Source: Parascedosporium putredinis | Taxonomy: Eukaryota > Ascomycota > Sordariomycetes > Microascales > Microascaceae | Assembly (NCBI GenBank): GCA_949357655.1 | Contig: CASHTG010000015.1 | Coordinates: forward strand, 310,001-374,000 | DNA length: 64,000 nt | Reading direction: 5' to 3' | Shown: positions 1-12,413 of the stretch, piece after piece | How positions within the stretch are numbered: the stretch's first letter is position 1 | Layout: each line of letters starts with the position of its first letter | Made by a program: the position numbers and the translations under genes | Notes under the pieces: model-generated | Told to the model about the DNA's origin: nothing | What the model saw: the letters and a program-made list of their open reading frames with translations, nothing else | Databases searched by the model: none

Positions 1-3000
1 AGGATAGGATTGTAAGCTAGAGGAAAGGTGTGCTGAACGGTAGCGCGGACTGGGAGAGGATCGGCGTTCGTTCGAGCAGCTGGGGAGGAAATGTGAGGAG
101 TCGCGGGCGGGTTGGTGTTGAAGCGTTGTGGTGGCGATCATTGTAGGGAAATGCGATGATCCGGGAGTATAGTCACCGATCACAGAGGCCATAGCATGGT
201 AATGCAGGTGGGCCTCAAAAGAAAATTAGGATTATCAGGTAGGTACGTCGGAAATAAGGGCTCTGCGATGGAGGAAAAATAAAAGCGTTAGAACCTTGAT
301 CAAAGAAAAAGTGAGACGTCATCGATCTTTTCATCATAGAGCATGGCTGGCCCAGGGATGCCCGATAAGGTCGGCGAAGGGCAGCGCAAGGTAAAAGGGA
401 AAAAGGAAAGAAAAAAATAATAAGAGGGGTGGGAAAGGTGAGGGCGAGGGAAAAGCAAAACAGAGAACAAAAGTGGTTGAACGAGTCTAGAAAACCGCGT
501 TATGCCCAGGACAGTGGGGGTGGGACAGGCAGATGGAATTCTCGGCCCGCAGCATCACGCTTCTCGAAACAAGGCGAGCAGATTGGACAACACTCGCCCA
601 ACTCGCATCACGGGCCAGACAGCATGGGAAAGATTCAGAATGAGGGCCAATGGTACACACTCGATGACGCCCGACGTTGCCAACCGCGCCAAACCCAAGG
701 GTGGGCTCACAGAAGACGGCAACAACAAGGGCGACAGCAACACCAAGAGAAGCACGCTTGTTGGGCGCGGGCGAATGCAAGGGAAAGTGGCGCGGTATCG
801 AAGGCCAAGGGGAGGAGGAATGGAAGGAGGGGGAATCTCACTGTCTATGTCATAACGTGCAATACACCAAAACCCATGCTCAAGCGAAGAGAGATGCCAA
901 CAATCGGACGCGGGTGCGCGGATAGCACTAGGAGCAATAAAAACGTGGATAACCGAGCGGGCACGGAATGGAGAATGAAAAATAAAAGGCGACGATGTTG
1001 TGGCAAGCTATCGTAGGAGGGTCGTGGTCGTCCAAGTCATCGATGGCAGGAACTGCCAAAATAAGAAATCAAAGGTTCTGCCAGCAAAGGAGATCGCAAA
1101 ATGCCTGGAGATTATCGAAAATGTGGCGCAATAAGGAGAGGGAGGGGTGAGTGCCAACGGTTTCAAGAGAGCAAAACGGGGTGTTTTTTTTTCTTCCTCT
1201 CGAAGGGGTGGCTGTTTTTGCGGTTCCAATCCGGATAGTGCGAAGAAAATATAGTGGTAGTAGGAAGAGATCGCGAAGGGTCAAAGTACTTCGGCGTCAC
1301 AGGCACGCAGGGTGTCGAGTCAGGCGGAGGGGCGCGGTAACCAGTAGGGAGTCTGAGGGGGGCGTTCTCAGCTTCGGGAATCGTCTAGGGGATTAGGGAA
1401 GAGAGGATGACGATAGGCGGCGAAGACGATGCGTTTCGCCCACTCGTAGGTTGGGAGATCGTAGGGTGGGAGGGAGAAAAACCGCATGGGAGACGGAGCC
1501 CCTTTGAAGTGTCTAGGTGGCAATTATTAGTCGAGGGAGGGGGAGAGAAAAAGTTAGTGGGAGGTGGGGAAAGGGATTGGCTGGACGGATTGTCCCAGGA
1601 TGCTACTTTCGGGGAGCGAGGCGCCAAAAGAAAAACCCGAGGCAGGATGACATAATAAGCAAAGGGAAGGCGGGAGGAAGGGGGGAATAAGGGGACAAGG
1701 TGGAGTGTGCGATAGAGTGGGAGGGAGCAAGACCCGGGAGACAAGACCCGGGCCACGAATTGCGGCCGGGAGGAGAATGGAAGGAGGGAGGGGGATGGAT
1801 TGCGCACAGGGAAGGAACCACAAGGGGTTGCGAAGGTTTAGACAAACATGGCTGGCCAGAGTGGATGTGGATGCGGCGGGCATGGGCGGGCGTGGGACAG
1901 AGAGGAGGAAGGGGGCAGAAGGCGCAATCGGAAACACAGTGGTTGACGGGCCCCAACTTGGAAATCGCTGCGCACTCACTCACGTCTTGGAGGGCTTATC
2001 TTTCGCGTCCTTGGCAGCCGAGGACAGGGGAAGACAAGGGTCGGTTACGCACCGCACGCTGGACAATGTTCGATTTGATCTTCGGCAAAAGGATTAGGCA
2101 CGAAGGAACAGAAAATAAGAACAATGGCGAAAGAAGGGGAAGAAGAAGAAGGGAAACGAGGAGGGAATCGGAGGAGGGTTTCGGAGCCTGGTGTGGATGC
2201 CTTTTGATCCGATTCGAGTGATCTGGGTTTGTATAAATTAGAGCCGCTGCGTGTCTTGTAACAACCTGAGCTCCTTGATACTGTGTGCCCGGGGGAGGGG
2301 ACTTGGTTGGCGCTGGCGCAAACGGGAAGGCAAGGATGGGCGGTGACGTTTTTGCTAATCCGGATTCTTCCACCGAGCTGGGCCGCAGGTATTATTATAT
2401 GTCGCCCCCTCCTTTTCTTTTGGGTTCTTTCCCCAGCAGCGATTTGGCCTTGATCACAGATTGGTTGCACGTTTGTCTCGTAATAATCGGGGAGCCTCTC
2501 TCTCACTCTTCTCGCCCCATGCGCGTCGCAAGGTCCAAGGTCGAGAAGCGAACGAAGCGAGGAGGGAAAGACGCAAGATTGACCCAGGAAAAAAGAAACA
2601 AGGAGCGAGAAGGAGGGGCAGAAAAACAGGCTATGCGGAGCTAGTCTTTACCTTTTCGCTTTTAGGTTGGCCTCGCTTTACGACAGCACCAACAAGATAT
2701 TAAATAGTAGCGGCGGACATCGACCTTGGAAAGACCCGACCCTATTGGAAATGGCTAGAGAAAGGGGAAGAAAAGAAGAGAGAGAGAGCGAGACAAAAGA
2801 AAAAGGAGGGCCCTGCTCTCTTTTCCGGCATTCTATTCCTCAGGCTGGTCGCATGTGCCAGCGAGGAGAAACGCTACACGACCATGCTCCAGTTGCTATA
2901 AGTGGCGCGCCGGTCCCAGCCCCGATCGAACGAGTTCCAGTATCCCGAGCACGTGTTGGGCCAGCGCCCAGGGGGCCCATGATGACGACTTGGCTGAAAG

Positions 3001-3850
3001 GTCTCTTCGCCCTCTCGCTTCCGGCCTTGGGGAGTACTTTGCCGCCATTTGCTTTGTTTGAATGGCCCCGACGAATAAGAAAGGCGTCAGACATGTCGTG
3101 AGGAGAACAACAGAACCAGAAGGTTGAAATGTTGAATTTTGTATCTCCACGCGGATGCACACATTGACTAATTAACCCTGTACACCGCCCCTAGTGAGGC
3201 CGAAGAAGGTGTTGGCGCGAGGCGTGGCCCGAGACCATTCTCGAGACTGGTCTAGGAAGCTCAGGAGACAGTTTGAAGTTGCGTGAGGACATTATTCACT
3301 CTCAATGAACACGTTGGAAGTCTTCAATGTTATTCGCCAGCAAGCTCGAGTGGTTGTCTTTTCCAGCATTCACGTTCGGCATGGACGCAATCTTTAAATG
3401 TCAAGATGAAATAATGGTTAGAGACACCGCAATATTGTATACATGTCATAACAGTACTTTCAGGTTAAAAATGGTGGAGAAAAGTAAAAGGTTGAAAATA
3501 AAACGACGAACGCTTGCTTGGTTTTCTCTTCCAACACGCACTCCTCTGGAGAAGGTTGGCCGATCGGCAGCAGAGTCTCCCTGGTTGCACAAATTCACGA
3601 CTGGTTTCAATGTCCTGATCACAGCCCACAAGCTTCAAATTTGGCCTCTCAAGGCCGAGAAATATACGGATCTATCCAGTACCAGATCGGTCTCACCCAA
3701 CTCAAATCCTCAACGCCATTGATTTCGAAGACGAGCCATCACCAACAGCCGAGGTATCGCGGCTGCAAACTAAACTTGGCGGGGCCCTCGAGCTCAATCA
3801 AAGCTACGAGATCATCTTATCTCCATCTCCCGCACATGCGTATCGCGACT

Positions 3851-3953
3851 CTGTGTGTGCTTGTGTGCGTGTGTGCGGGCGTGCGTGTGTGTGTATGTAT
3901 GTATGTGTTTATGTGTGTGTGTGAGGGAGTGTGCGTGTGCGTGTGTGTGTGTC
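3851..3953. repeat. GT-rich dinucleotide repeat
   Basis: Imperfect GT/TGTA microsatellite of about 100 bp with interspersed GC and AT steps, in intergenic DNA. No link to a gene is visible. Confidence 0.9.
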
Positions 3954-6900
3954 TATCTAATATGTGTTATGCATGGTATATGTACGTGGAGATGTGCGTG
4001 CGTATGTGGGTAAGCGAAAAGGGACAAAAAGGGGTTGAGCAGGTAATAATGAGAGAACCAGAAGAGCAGTGTTTGTACTAGCTGAGGGACATGCGCACGC
4101 ATCTATTAGACCTCCCTCCTCCTGCGTGAGATAGGAAAGAGAAGCAAAAAAGCGAGCGAAAAGTAAGAGACGGCAGCGTGCATTGTTTGAGACCTCGACA
4201 AGAGGGGTGCCGTGGCGCAGCAGTGGATAATGGATGACAACTGATAGGCGTACACGCAGGACGTGATTGATGGCTGAGATCACGATATCGCCAGCGATAC
4301 CTCGAAAACCTCTTATCCCCAATACATCCCTCACCAGTGAGTGTAGCCTTCTTGCCTTCGCAATACTTGACTAGGTAGTAATTCAAATCCTGTGCTTTCT
4401 TTCTTGAAAATATAAGCACACAATACCTCGGTACTCTGAGCTTACATACGGACTGATGCAATCTGCTTGACCTCTTTTATTCATTTACCCCTATTTGAAC
4501 GTTCCGTTGTGCGCTCCCAAGAGGCAGAGGGGGTTACATCAGTCTGGAGTGCACACCTCGTTTGTGCCTTGAGAGCATCGGCCTCCCATCAATTGACCCC
4601 CGAGTCTTGCAGAAATCTTTCCCGGGCCGGCAATTGATCGTCCGGGCGAAGCTTTCCACCATGTCCTTCAATCGTTACAGTGGTTGGATCCAGAGGGGCC
4701 ACTAAAGAGCAGACCAGGGAAGATGACACGCATTGTTGTTCATTGCGTCTCTTCCCTCACCTCATTGATCAACCCAAAGCAAGAAAATAAAAACATCCTG
4801 ACGCATTCCTGAACGAACATCTGTATTGGCCCGAACAAGGAAAGGAGGGTTGGTTGCCCGCCTATTCCGACCGCCGATTCAGGCACGATCCATCCCCCTT
4901 GCCCCTCCAAGCACCGCCACCGGTCGTCTGGCCTCTTGCCGGAGACTTGGCACCTTGTTCCTGTTGTGACCTTGGCGAGTGGACGGCAAACGCTAGGACA
5001 TCAATTGATGGTCACAGAAAGCGAGGCCTCTTCTCTGGAACGGGGTAAAATTATGGTTTGAAGAGGAGGAGAGGAAAGAACATGGAACCAGATAAAAATA
5101 AATCAAAGACTAAAAAAGGCTTGATTGTTTGCTCGAGGTGCGCCAGGGCTTGCCCCTCCGAAGCTTGTCGCAAGTGTCTCCAACATGGTCAATCGTGGTC
5201 TGGAACAAGTGAATGCCTGAAAATAGCCTCTCATTTGAGTTGTGCACTTCTAATCCCGAGGCGCACTAATAAATGAACCATTGGATTGATCCACTGATTT
5301 GTTTAAAAATCATCATGCTTCGCCTGCGTGCTGCCCTGCAGGCTGCAGCCTCGAGTCGGTGGCGCGCCACGCCAAAAGAAACGAGGGACGAGGCCTAGCG
5401 AATCTAGTTTGCGCCATTGTTCGAGAAGCGATGGGATTCGTCATTCTTCGTCTCCACATACATGGATGGAGAGGGTCCTGAGGAGACGCCAGTCAGACTA
5501 AACGTGGCCTGCGTGAAAATATGGTGTAATAACGTTGGCTTATCTTCTGTCGCCATGATGTGATATCGGCGCCCCCGCCCCACCATGCGGAGCGATCGCC
5601 GTTGATCTTGGCCGGCCAACCCCGTTTGCCCGTCAACCCATTCCCTCAGTAATACACTCTCTTGACTCTTCACCTTTCCTCAACCTCACCAAAAGAGCAA
5701 CGGCCCTCAGGGTATCAGTGTCGCGTGTCATCGCGATGACATCTGCTTCATGGGGTAGATCGGCTGCAGGACTAGGGGATTTGAAGCGAGCTCCCCTTCA
5801 CTTCCCTCCTTCTCCCAAGGCACTCTCCGGGGATAAAACGGCATCTTTAGTGGCGGTAATGATGAGCGATCATACTACCACAGATGTGTATATGGGTCGA
5901 GAGGTTGATCGCTCTGAGGTGTATCCACAACCCCATCTCAACTCCCTCATCTAGCATCGTGCCCTCCTTTGCCAGCGGCTACGGCTAAGTCATTTCCTCT
6001 TTTCATCGTACCTCATTCTCTTTCATGCATCATCGTAGCCACCAAGAGTCGCGAGAGGTCGGAAACCTGGACTTCGTTTCCCTAGGAGGGTCTGATCTAT
6101 GACGTAGCCTGAAAGGCACCAGTATATCAAAGTCCCTCCATTCTATGCCCTGCTCAAGACTTCACTTTTCTATGCCACTGTGTGTGCGTGTGTGGGGAAC
6201 GCCATTTCTAAAGCCCCGGGCTAGTCGGGGTCAACCGCCGGCTGCGGCATGACCGAACGTTCACACGGCCACGGACCCGCCCGCCGATGATTCCCCGGCT
6301 AGTAATCGGACGGTAGACCGAGTAGAAACGTAGTACGAGGTCACAGTATCGCGTCTATCATGATGATGTAGGTGACTGGCGGCATTCCAAGTAATTCTTC
6401 CCCAATCATTGCAAGCTACGGCCCCCTGGACCAGACATGCGATCGAGCAGTATCCATTCTGTTCCTGAGGCCATTAGATTACTTCTCGTGCCGAGACCGG
6501 TTCCATCTTGAGTCCGTTTGGGGTTACACGATTTTCGCAATGATGGGGCTACACTCGTTGAGTTATTTTTGGCACAGGCACCTTTTGGCCCTCCCCGGTG
6601 TGTGCTCCCCGAGCCCCCTTTCTCTCTCCGTTTGTTATTTCCTTCTCTCTAAAATAGCGCACTCATCGTGCCGCGTTTTCAGCTTCCCCTTGTCAGTAGG
6701 CTTCTCACCTGGTTTCCCTCAAGGGTTTCTTCCTTCAGCAGTAGTAAAGGAAGAGGTCACTTGAGAGAGTAGAGCAAGCCAAGGTGCCCGCGCTTTCTTT
6801 CATCATGCTCCGTTGAACTATTGCAATTTCTTTTCTTTTTCGCTCTTTTGGGAGGTTCTGTGTTCCTCCTGATCACACCACACCTACACTACCGCGATGC

Positions 6901-9223
6901 CCGTCCGGTTTGTTCCACCTGTGAGAGGTTGACCGGTTTGATCTATGCATCCATCGTTCTGCGCGGATGATATCTCCTCTTGCGACTTGAAGGATTTAGT
7001 GCTCCCAACTTGACAGCTTCGCTACCTACTCGCTTCGGATGTATACCGGCATAAGCAGGGATTGGGCCGTTTCCCTCCTTGCTTTGCAGTCGATTGAATC
7101 ATCTTAAACCGGATCCTCCTTCGTGAAGTTGCGACCAACGGAAAGGTATGGCTTATGTCACCAGCCTCTTTACGAGAAGTACGCAACATTCCGTACTCCC
7201 CTTTCTCTTCGAGAGGGGACAATAGTCTAAACGGCCTAGAAACTGCTAGATGTGTTGGCGTGGCTCTCTCCCCGCTTATCTCGTCACATCTTGCGAGCTG
7301 TGGGGAGTATAGTCCATGGTAGCGAGAAATTGAGATGCATCGAGAAGAAAACCAGCCTCTTCCCCCTTTTTCTCCTTTTTCAATTTTTTTCCCTTCAAGT
7401 TTTTTTCACGTTCTCCTGAGGGGTTCCGTGGGTAAAGGGTGGGCGGTTGAAGTGGCTTGCCGCTCGACTGAAAGTTGAGCGCGCCGAGGCAGGTCAGGTT
7501 TGGAACCGAGGTCTTCGATCATACTTCGTACATAATGGGACCCCAAACGCAGGTTCTTGGAAACGGAGAAGACTGCATGTTTCGTCAGCCACACGGGATG
7601 TGTAAGATCTGATTCACCGAAGAAGGAAAGAGGCTTTTAAACAAGCGAGATTTCAGGAAAACTTAAAAAGTTGGAAGGCCACGTCAGTATTGTCGCGGAA
7701 GATGCAATCATATCGATGTGGACGACGCAAACAGGTTCCGTGCAAATGGGGGCCGCTGATATCACGAGGCGATATATATTCAGGCGGGAATGGAGCGAGC
7801 CTTTGATCATCTCCTGCCTATTGAGGGAGGGAGAATGGCCGGCCCAGGATGAGAGTTGATGAGCGTCAAGATAGAGGATGGGCCACAGACGCAGGCGCGC
7901 AATTTTAACGACGCGATGTGCTGAGCTTGCAAGCACCTAGCCAGCCGCCGGCTACAGTGCCCCGATATTATCAAGGCGGGCTGTCTGGTTCTTATGCATT
8001 CGCTTGGGGCTGTCTCCGCATCGGCATACACCATCTTTGGGCGCGGATCGGAGAACTATCTGGAAGAATTCTAGTTCCGTTCACCGCAGCCGTCAGGTCG
8101 GGCCAATTTTACACTCCATTTGTCAGGAGTGATTGGCCTTGCACACAATAAGTCCATGGGGACCTAGACTTATCTAAAGGATTGAATTTGTTGCAAGGGG
8201 GCCACCTCCAGCAGAGAAGCCCTGACCCTGATTTCACGACTGCATCATCCAGCCCATCTGGTTGGGATGCTGACGGACTGGCTGCCCAGGGATAGCCTGC
8301 CGGTAATAACCCAGTCTGGCGGATCGGATCCTTGGGACGCAGCTACTTGTAGTATGTCCGACGCAAGCCCCGCTAGCAGCATGGGTTTGGGTTGACTACC
8401 TCTCTAGCGGTTGAAGGCCGAGAAGAGACAAGCGTAAAAACGTGCGGGTATTGAACTAACTAAAAGCTGGTGTGAATCAGCACAGATGTGCGAAGTAGTC
8501 AGCAATGGCTCGGGGGCCGGGGGTTGCGACGACCTCCCCGATTTTGGCAAAGAAGGGCATCTATAGTAGAAGAACAGGAACGGGCTATTGCGGTATTAGG
8601 GTGCACTATAAGAAAAAGAAGCCCTTCGCCCGGGGTGGATATGACATGCCAAGAAACAAGTGTGGTTGACGTGGGGCGGAAGCTCCAATGCAACTCCTGA
8701 TAGCTCTCCCGCAAGCCTCAGGGCACACGGACTCGACGACGCGACATCCGGCCTCGTCCGTCAGGCGGTTTGCAAAGCACCAGCGTATGGGAGCGCCGAA
8801 AAGCCCTGGCACTCCCCTCTTTTAATTGCTCAATATGGGATGAGCCGAGCACTTGTCGCGATTTGCTCCTGCTCCTGTCAAGATCTCGAACGCCAAACAG
8901 GCATTGTTTAGCGCAGTTTGTGCACGAGGCAAGAAAACTCGATAAGCGGGGAGGGGGTTGACTTGGGGTATCATTATCAAGCCTGAACGAAGGGACCCAT
9001 AGACCGATGAGGTGAGGATGGAGCACTTGAGGCGAGAAGACAACACAACGATGCTGACATGGGATTTGAATGGATCCATGGATCTCTCTCAATTGAAGAG
9101 TCGACACGAGTGATTTGCGTGTACCTTGCAGACAAGCGCGTGGCGCTAGTCTCGTCGAAAAGAGGAAAATAATGGAAGAGAAAATAAAAGGTATGGCCAA
9201 AAAGGAGCCGCACTTTGCATGTA

Positions 9224-9273
9224 GAGCCACAGCCAGAGCCACAGCCAGAGCCAGAGCCAGAGCCAGAGCCAGA
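9224..9273. repeat. GAGCCA hexamer repeat
   Basis: Tandem hexamer array (AGCCAC grading into AGCCAG), about eight units. It creates open Ser-Gly and Ala-Arg frames on the two strands, which explains the spurious long minus-strand ORF across it. Confidence 0.9.
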
Positions 9274-9469
9274 ACTAGAGGCGGCCCTTGGAATAGCGGG
9301 CGATTTCAAAGTCTTGGCCCAAAGGTCCCTTCCCTCGCAGTCCCGTCTTAGACGACCCTGAGAAAAGCGGCCCTGCATCCACTCAAGCAAACAGCACGAC
9401 CATCCTCCACCTCCGCCTCCACCTCCACTACGCGGGACCCCTCCCCTGCTCCTTCTCAAAAAGAAACTG

Positions 9470-9817
9470 CAAGTCTTCCCTTGAGACCAAAGTTCTCCCT
9501 CTCCTTCCCTTTGGACTTTCCTTTTGTGTCTGCCCTTTCGTCATTGCTTCAGTCGCTGTCAGTCTCTACGAATCGACCTCAAGGCTGCCTTTGTCTTTGG
9601 CTGATCGTCTCCTCATTCGTTCCTTTGTTTCGCCACGCTCCGACTTTAGTTTCCCTACGCTTGGGGTTTTTCCTCTTACCTTTTCTTTTTGTCTTTCCCA
9701 AAACTCTCTTTCCCCTCCAATCCTATAATCCGGCGATTGGGTTTCGACATCCCTTCGCTCCCACAGGCCTCTCCCCTCAGCACACCGGCGGGCGCTTCCA
9801 CGCCCAAGTGAAGCGCC
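9470..9817 (+). promoter_or_regulatory. Pyrimidine-rich leader of DUF6914-like gene
   Basis: Dense CT/TC tracts on the + strand immediately before the ATG at 9,818. Pyrimidine-rich leaders are typical of filamentous fungal promoters and 5' UTRs. No TATA box is obvious. Placement is by composition only. Confidence 0.4.
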
Positions 9818-10848
9818 ATGGGACTTCTAGGCTCCAACAAGGACCGGCTCTACGTTGCAGTCTTCTATTCAAAAGGCGAAGATGTGTAGGTAACCCCCAA
9901 CTTTTTTGCCCCTTCTCCCTCTTGCTGCGGCAATGTCCTGCAAGTCATGCGGGCCGTGTTATCCGTTTGAGGGCTGGGGGCCGGGGGTAGCAGTGTTCGC
10001 CTTGGGATGGGGGCCGCGAAACCCCGGATTTTCCCAGGTGACGCAGGCCTCACCCCACGCGATATGCGCGGACGGACACGACAGCCCTGTTGCTTGGTCC
10101 CGAATCATCATTTTCGCCTCGCCTTTGCTGGCGCTGGTTTCCTGAAACAGACGCTAACGCCGAGCGCTTCGCGGTGACCAGCTTCCGTTGGGCACTTCTA
10201 GTTTCCCCAAGTCCGAAGACGATTCGTCCAAGGGTGGCACCCGGCACCACATTTCGAACAAGCTCCTCCTGCGCGGCGGCGCCTGCGCGCAACCTGGGAA
10301 TATGAGAAGCTATCCGTCACAGGCTCGTCCAGCGCAACCCCATACGTCAGGGTGCTCGTAGGCAAGGTCAAGAAGTCGCAAGCGCAGTTTGAGGCATCGG
10401 TCGAGAAGGCCGAGATCGTACAGGACGTAAGTACATACAATTATCCATGTCAGTTAGCGCGCCTCTGCTATTGCAGTAGAGGTGGGGGATCCGGGTATGG
10501 CTAATGGCATGCTGCACAGAACCCCGAATGGACGGATCGCTCATGGGTGAAGGCTGCTCTAGCGCAGCTCGCCAAGGATGGTGTACTAGGTAAGCATTCC
10601 GCTCGACATGCGCAGGCGGCGCGTTGCACGAGAGCGTCTCCCGCTCCTGCGCGTGAAGTACCGCCTCCCGTGCCCCCTCAGTGGAGCTAACATCCTGTGC
10701 CGACTCAGGAGACGTCCGTGACTGGGCAAAGATTGAGAAAGAGAGCTTGGCATTCGCCGAAAAGAAGAAATCCGAGGGCCGCCTCGATGCCTGGAATGGC
10801 AAGGCGCCGACTTACGACTTGACGCAGAAACGCGAGACGGTGAAATAA
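9818..10848 (+). CDS. Fungal protein of unknown function (DUF6914-like)
   Basis: Four exons: 9818-9885, 10182-10426, 10520-10589 and 10709-10848; all junctions are GT-AG. The product is about 160 aa. It begins MGLLGSNKDRLYVAVFYSKG, then FRWALLVSPK (YHWALLVGPK in relatives), GTRHHISN, WEYEKL, a PYVRVLVGKV strand, a WVKAALAQL helix and the C-terminal motif APTYDLTQKRETVK. This order (RLYVxLY, HWALxVGPK, RxHxxN, WxYE, SWVKxAL, YDLxxxKE) matches a small fungal family that I recall as DUF6914; the label is from memory and its function is unknown. Exon 2 needs two single-base corrections to stay open: one C missing at CCCC 10205-10208 and one near CC 10293-10294. With them all exon phases close exactly. 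I read these as sequence errors, since both flanking segments keep family motifs. Confidence 0.75.
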
Positions 10849-11952
10849 AGTTAGGAAATGAGCATTGTCTCTGGAATGATATCCCAATGCAGAAAGAAAG
10901 AGGTGCTCGCGGACAAGACACATAAGAGGTGGTGAGGTGGCGAAGACCTGGGGGAAGCGCATGCATAAAAGGGTCGGGAAGGACGGGGTCTTTTATGGTC
11001 AAGTTCAGCGTGGTTTAACGTTACACATATATATACATCCATACATTGTTGTCTTTTTCTATGGGTACTTGCTAGATTCGATTTATACCAGTTTCCGCTT
11101 CTCCAGAACTTGAAGGACTTTGCAGGACCGGGAAAATCCGACATTTCTATTTGCTGAACACGCGCATTGGGCGGCGGAGGTGCGAAGATCTGAGAGGTTG
11201 TCGCCGCCTTGACGCTTCGTTATGACGAAAGCATGCTTCAAATCGTTTGGGTACTAATCCCTGGCGCTTCTATTCTTGGCCGTCCCAGGGGCATGGGACG
11301 CGAGTGCCGACCAACCGTTGGGCCAAGGTAAATCACAATAGGGCTAGGTGGTTTGGGACCCCAAAGGCGATAGGTCAAAAGCCTCTCTCCCTCTCTCTCT
11401 CTCCCTATTCACACATTACAGACGTGGAAAATTTCGAATTTTCGTCTATTCCCCGGACAAGTCTCTCCACATGGAGGGCCCCTCCCCCTTGGTCCAATCT
11501 GGTCATCTATCTGAAGCACGAGGGCGCCACGACGGTTTGGCCCCACGGGCTCTTTTCTCGCCCTCCCTCCCGTCAGCGTTTTGTTTATTCCGAGGGTTTC
11601 GGGTTTGTTAAAGAGGTGGGTGGAAGGGAGAGTGGGATATTGGGGGTTGCTGGCTGGGTTGTGGGAAGACGAGATCTTTTCTCCTGTTGGTTGGGCGGGG
11701 AGTGGAAGTACGGGCCATGTCTTTCCCTGCCTCGGAGGGGAACGGACCTGGTTTTCATGGTCTTTTCGTCCGATGCGATATTATCATTGTACTTGAAATC
11801 ACATGTCGTCGAGTCCCCGTCTCTTGGCCCTTCTAACGGGGGTTTGGTTATACTATATTTATGTATCCCTCTCCATCAAACGTTTCTGCTTGGCAGGCCC
11901 CTTTGCAATGAGAGTGACTGTCAAGCCTTTAGAGATAAGAAAAAACACAGCG

Positions 11953-11987
<35 letters not shown>

Positions 11988-12413
11988 CGAGAGCGAGAGA
12001 AAACGTATGCCTCTCAGCCAGTCCCGTCGGGGATGATCCGCCTCAGCGTTTACGTTGGGCCATGTCCATGTATCATATAGCAGGAGAAGAGAGAAAGCAA
12101 AGAAGAATAGATAAAGCTTTAACTTCTGGTAATGGGTTACACACGAGCATCGGTTCTTTTGCTCGTAAAAAGAGATAAAACAACACTCCATGATTCCGAT
12201 GTGAGGGCCTCTTCATCTTGACTCAGCCGTCTAATTCGTTTAAAAAAACAAGGCATTTTCCAGCCCTTTGTCCTTAGATTATGTGAGAAAAGAGCTCTCC
12301 TTCTTTTTCCGGGAAAAAAAAGAAAAGCACAAGGACAGGGTGTCTCCGAGAGTAGCCCCCTCGTCATCGAGTCTCTCGTCTCTCGCCCTCTACACCTCAC
12401 TCCATTCCACCGT
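10849..12413. other. Intergenic between convergent genes
   Basis: Lies between the 3' ends of the DUF6914-like gene (+) and PRE3 (-). It holds a GA repeat at 11,952-12,000. A 277-codon + ORF (11247-12080) has no recognisable domain, runs into the GA repeat as an Arg-Glu tract and lacks coding character, so I do not call it a gene. Both flanking genes need 3' UTRs here. Confidence 0.55.
11952..12000. repeat. GA dinucleotide repeat
   Basis: About 49 bp of near-perfect GA with a few GC interruptions; no gene assigned. Confidence 0.9.

Larger units (their letters stand above)
1..9817. other. Gene-free stretch, left part
   Basis: I find no ORF or exon chain here with protein-like content. From about 370 to 2,800 the + strand is strongly purine-rich (runs of GGAGG, GAAGG, AAAGGG), so the minus strand is pyrimidine-rich, as in fungal promoters and leaders; I infer the upstream region of a minus-strand gene off the left edge. 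A GT-rich simple repeat lies at 3,851-3,953 and a hexamer repeat at 9,224-9,273. From 9,470 to 9,817 the + strand is pyrimidine-rich, fitting the leader of the gene that starts at 9,818. ORFs of 100-190 codons here have skewed, repeat-driven composition and no recognisable domain. Confidence 0.6.

Noticed and set aside
7437..7515. Stem-loop resembling an anticodon arm (CTCGA-CTGAAAG-TTGAG)
   Set aside because: No A or B box and no acceptor stem on either strand; chance hairpin.
8977..9459. Gly/Ser-rich minus ORF of 160 codons
   Set aside because: Generated by the hexamer repeat and a CT-rich leader; no protein family.
11247..12080. 277-codon + ORF
   Set aside because: No recognisable domain, odd composition, and it ends through a GA repeat as an Arg-Glu tract. 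Chance ORF in an intergenic region.
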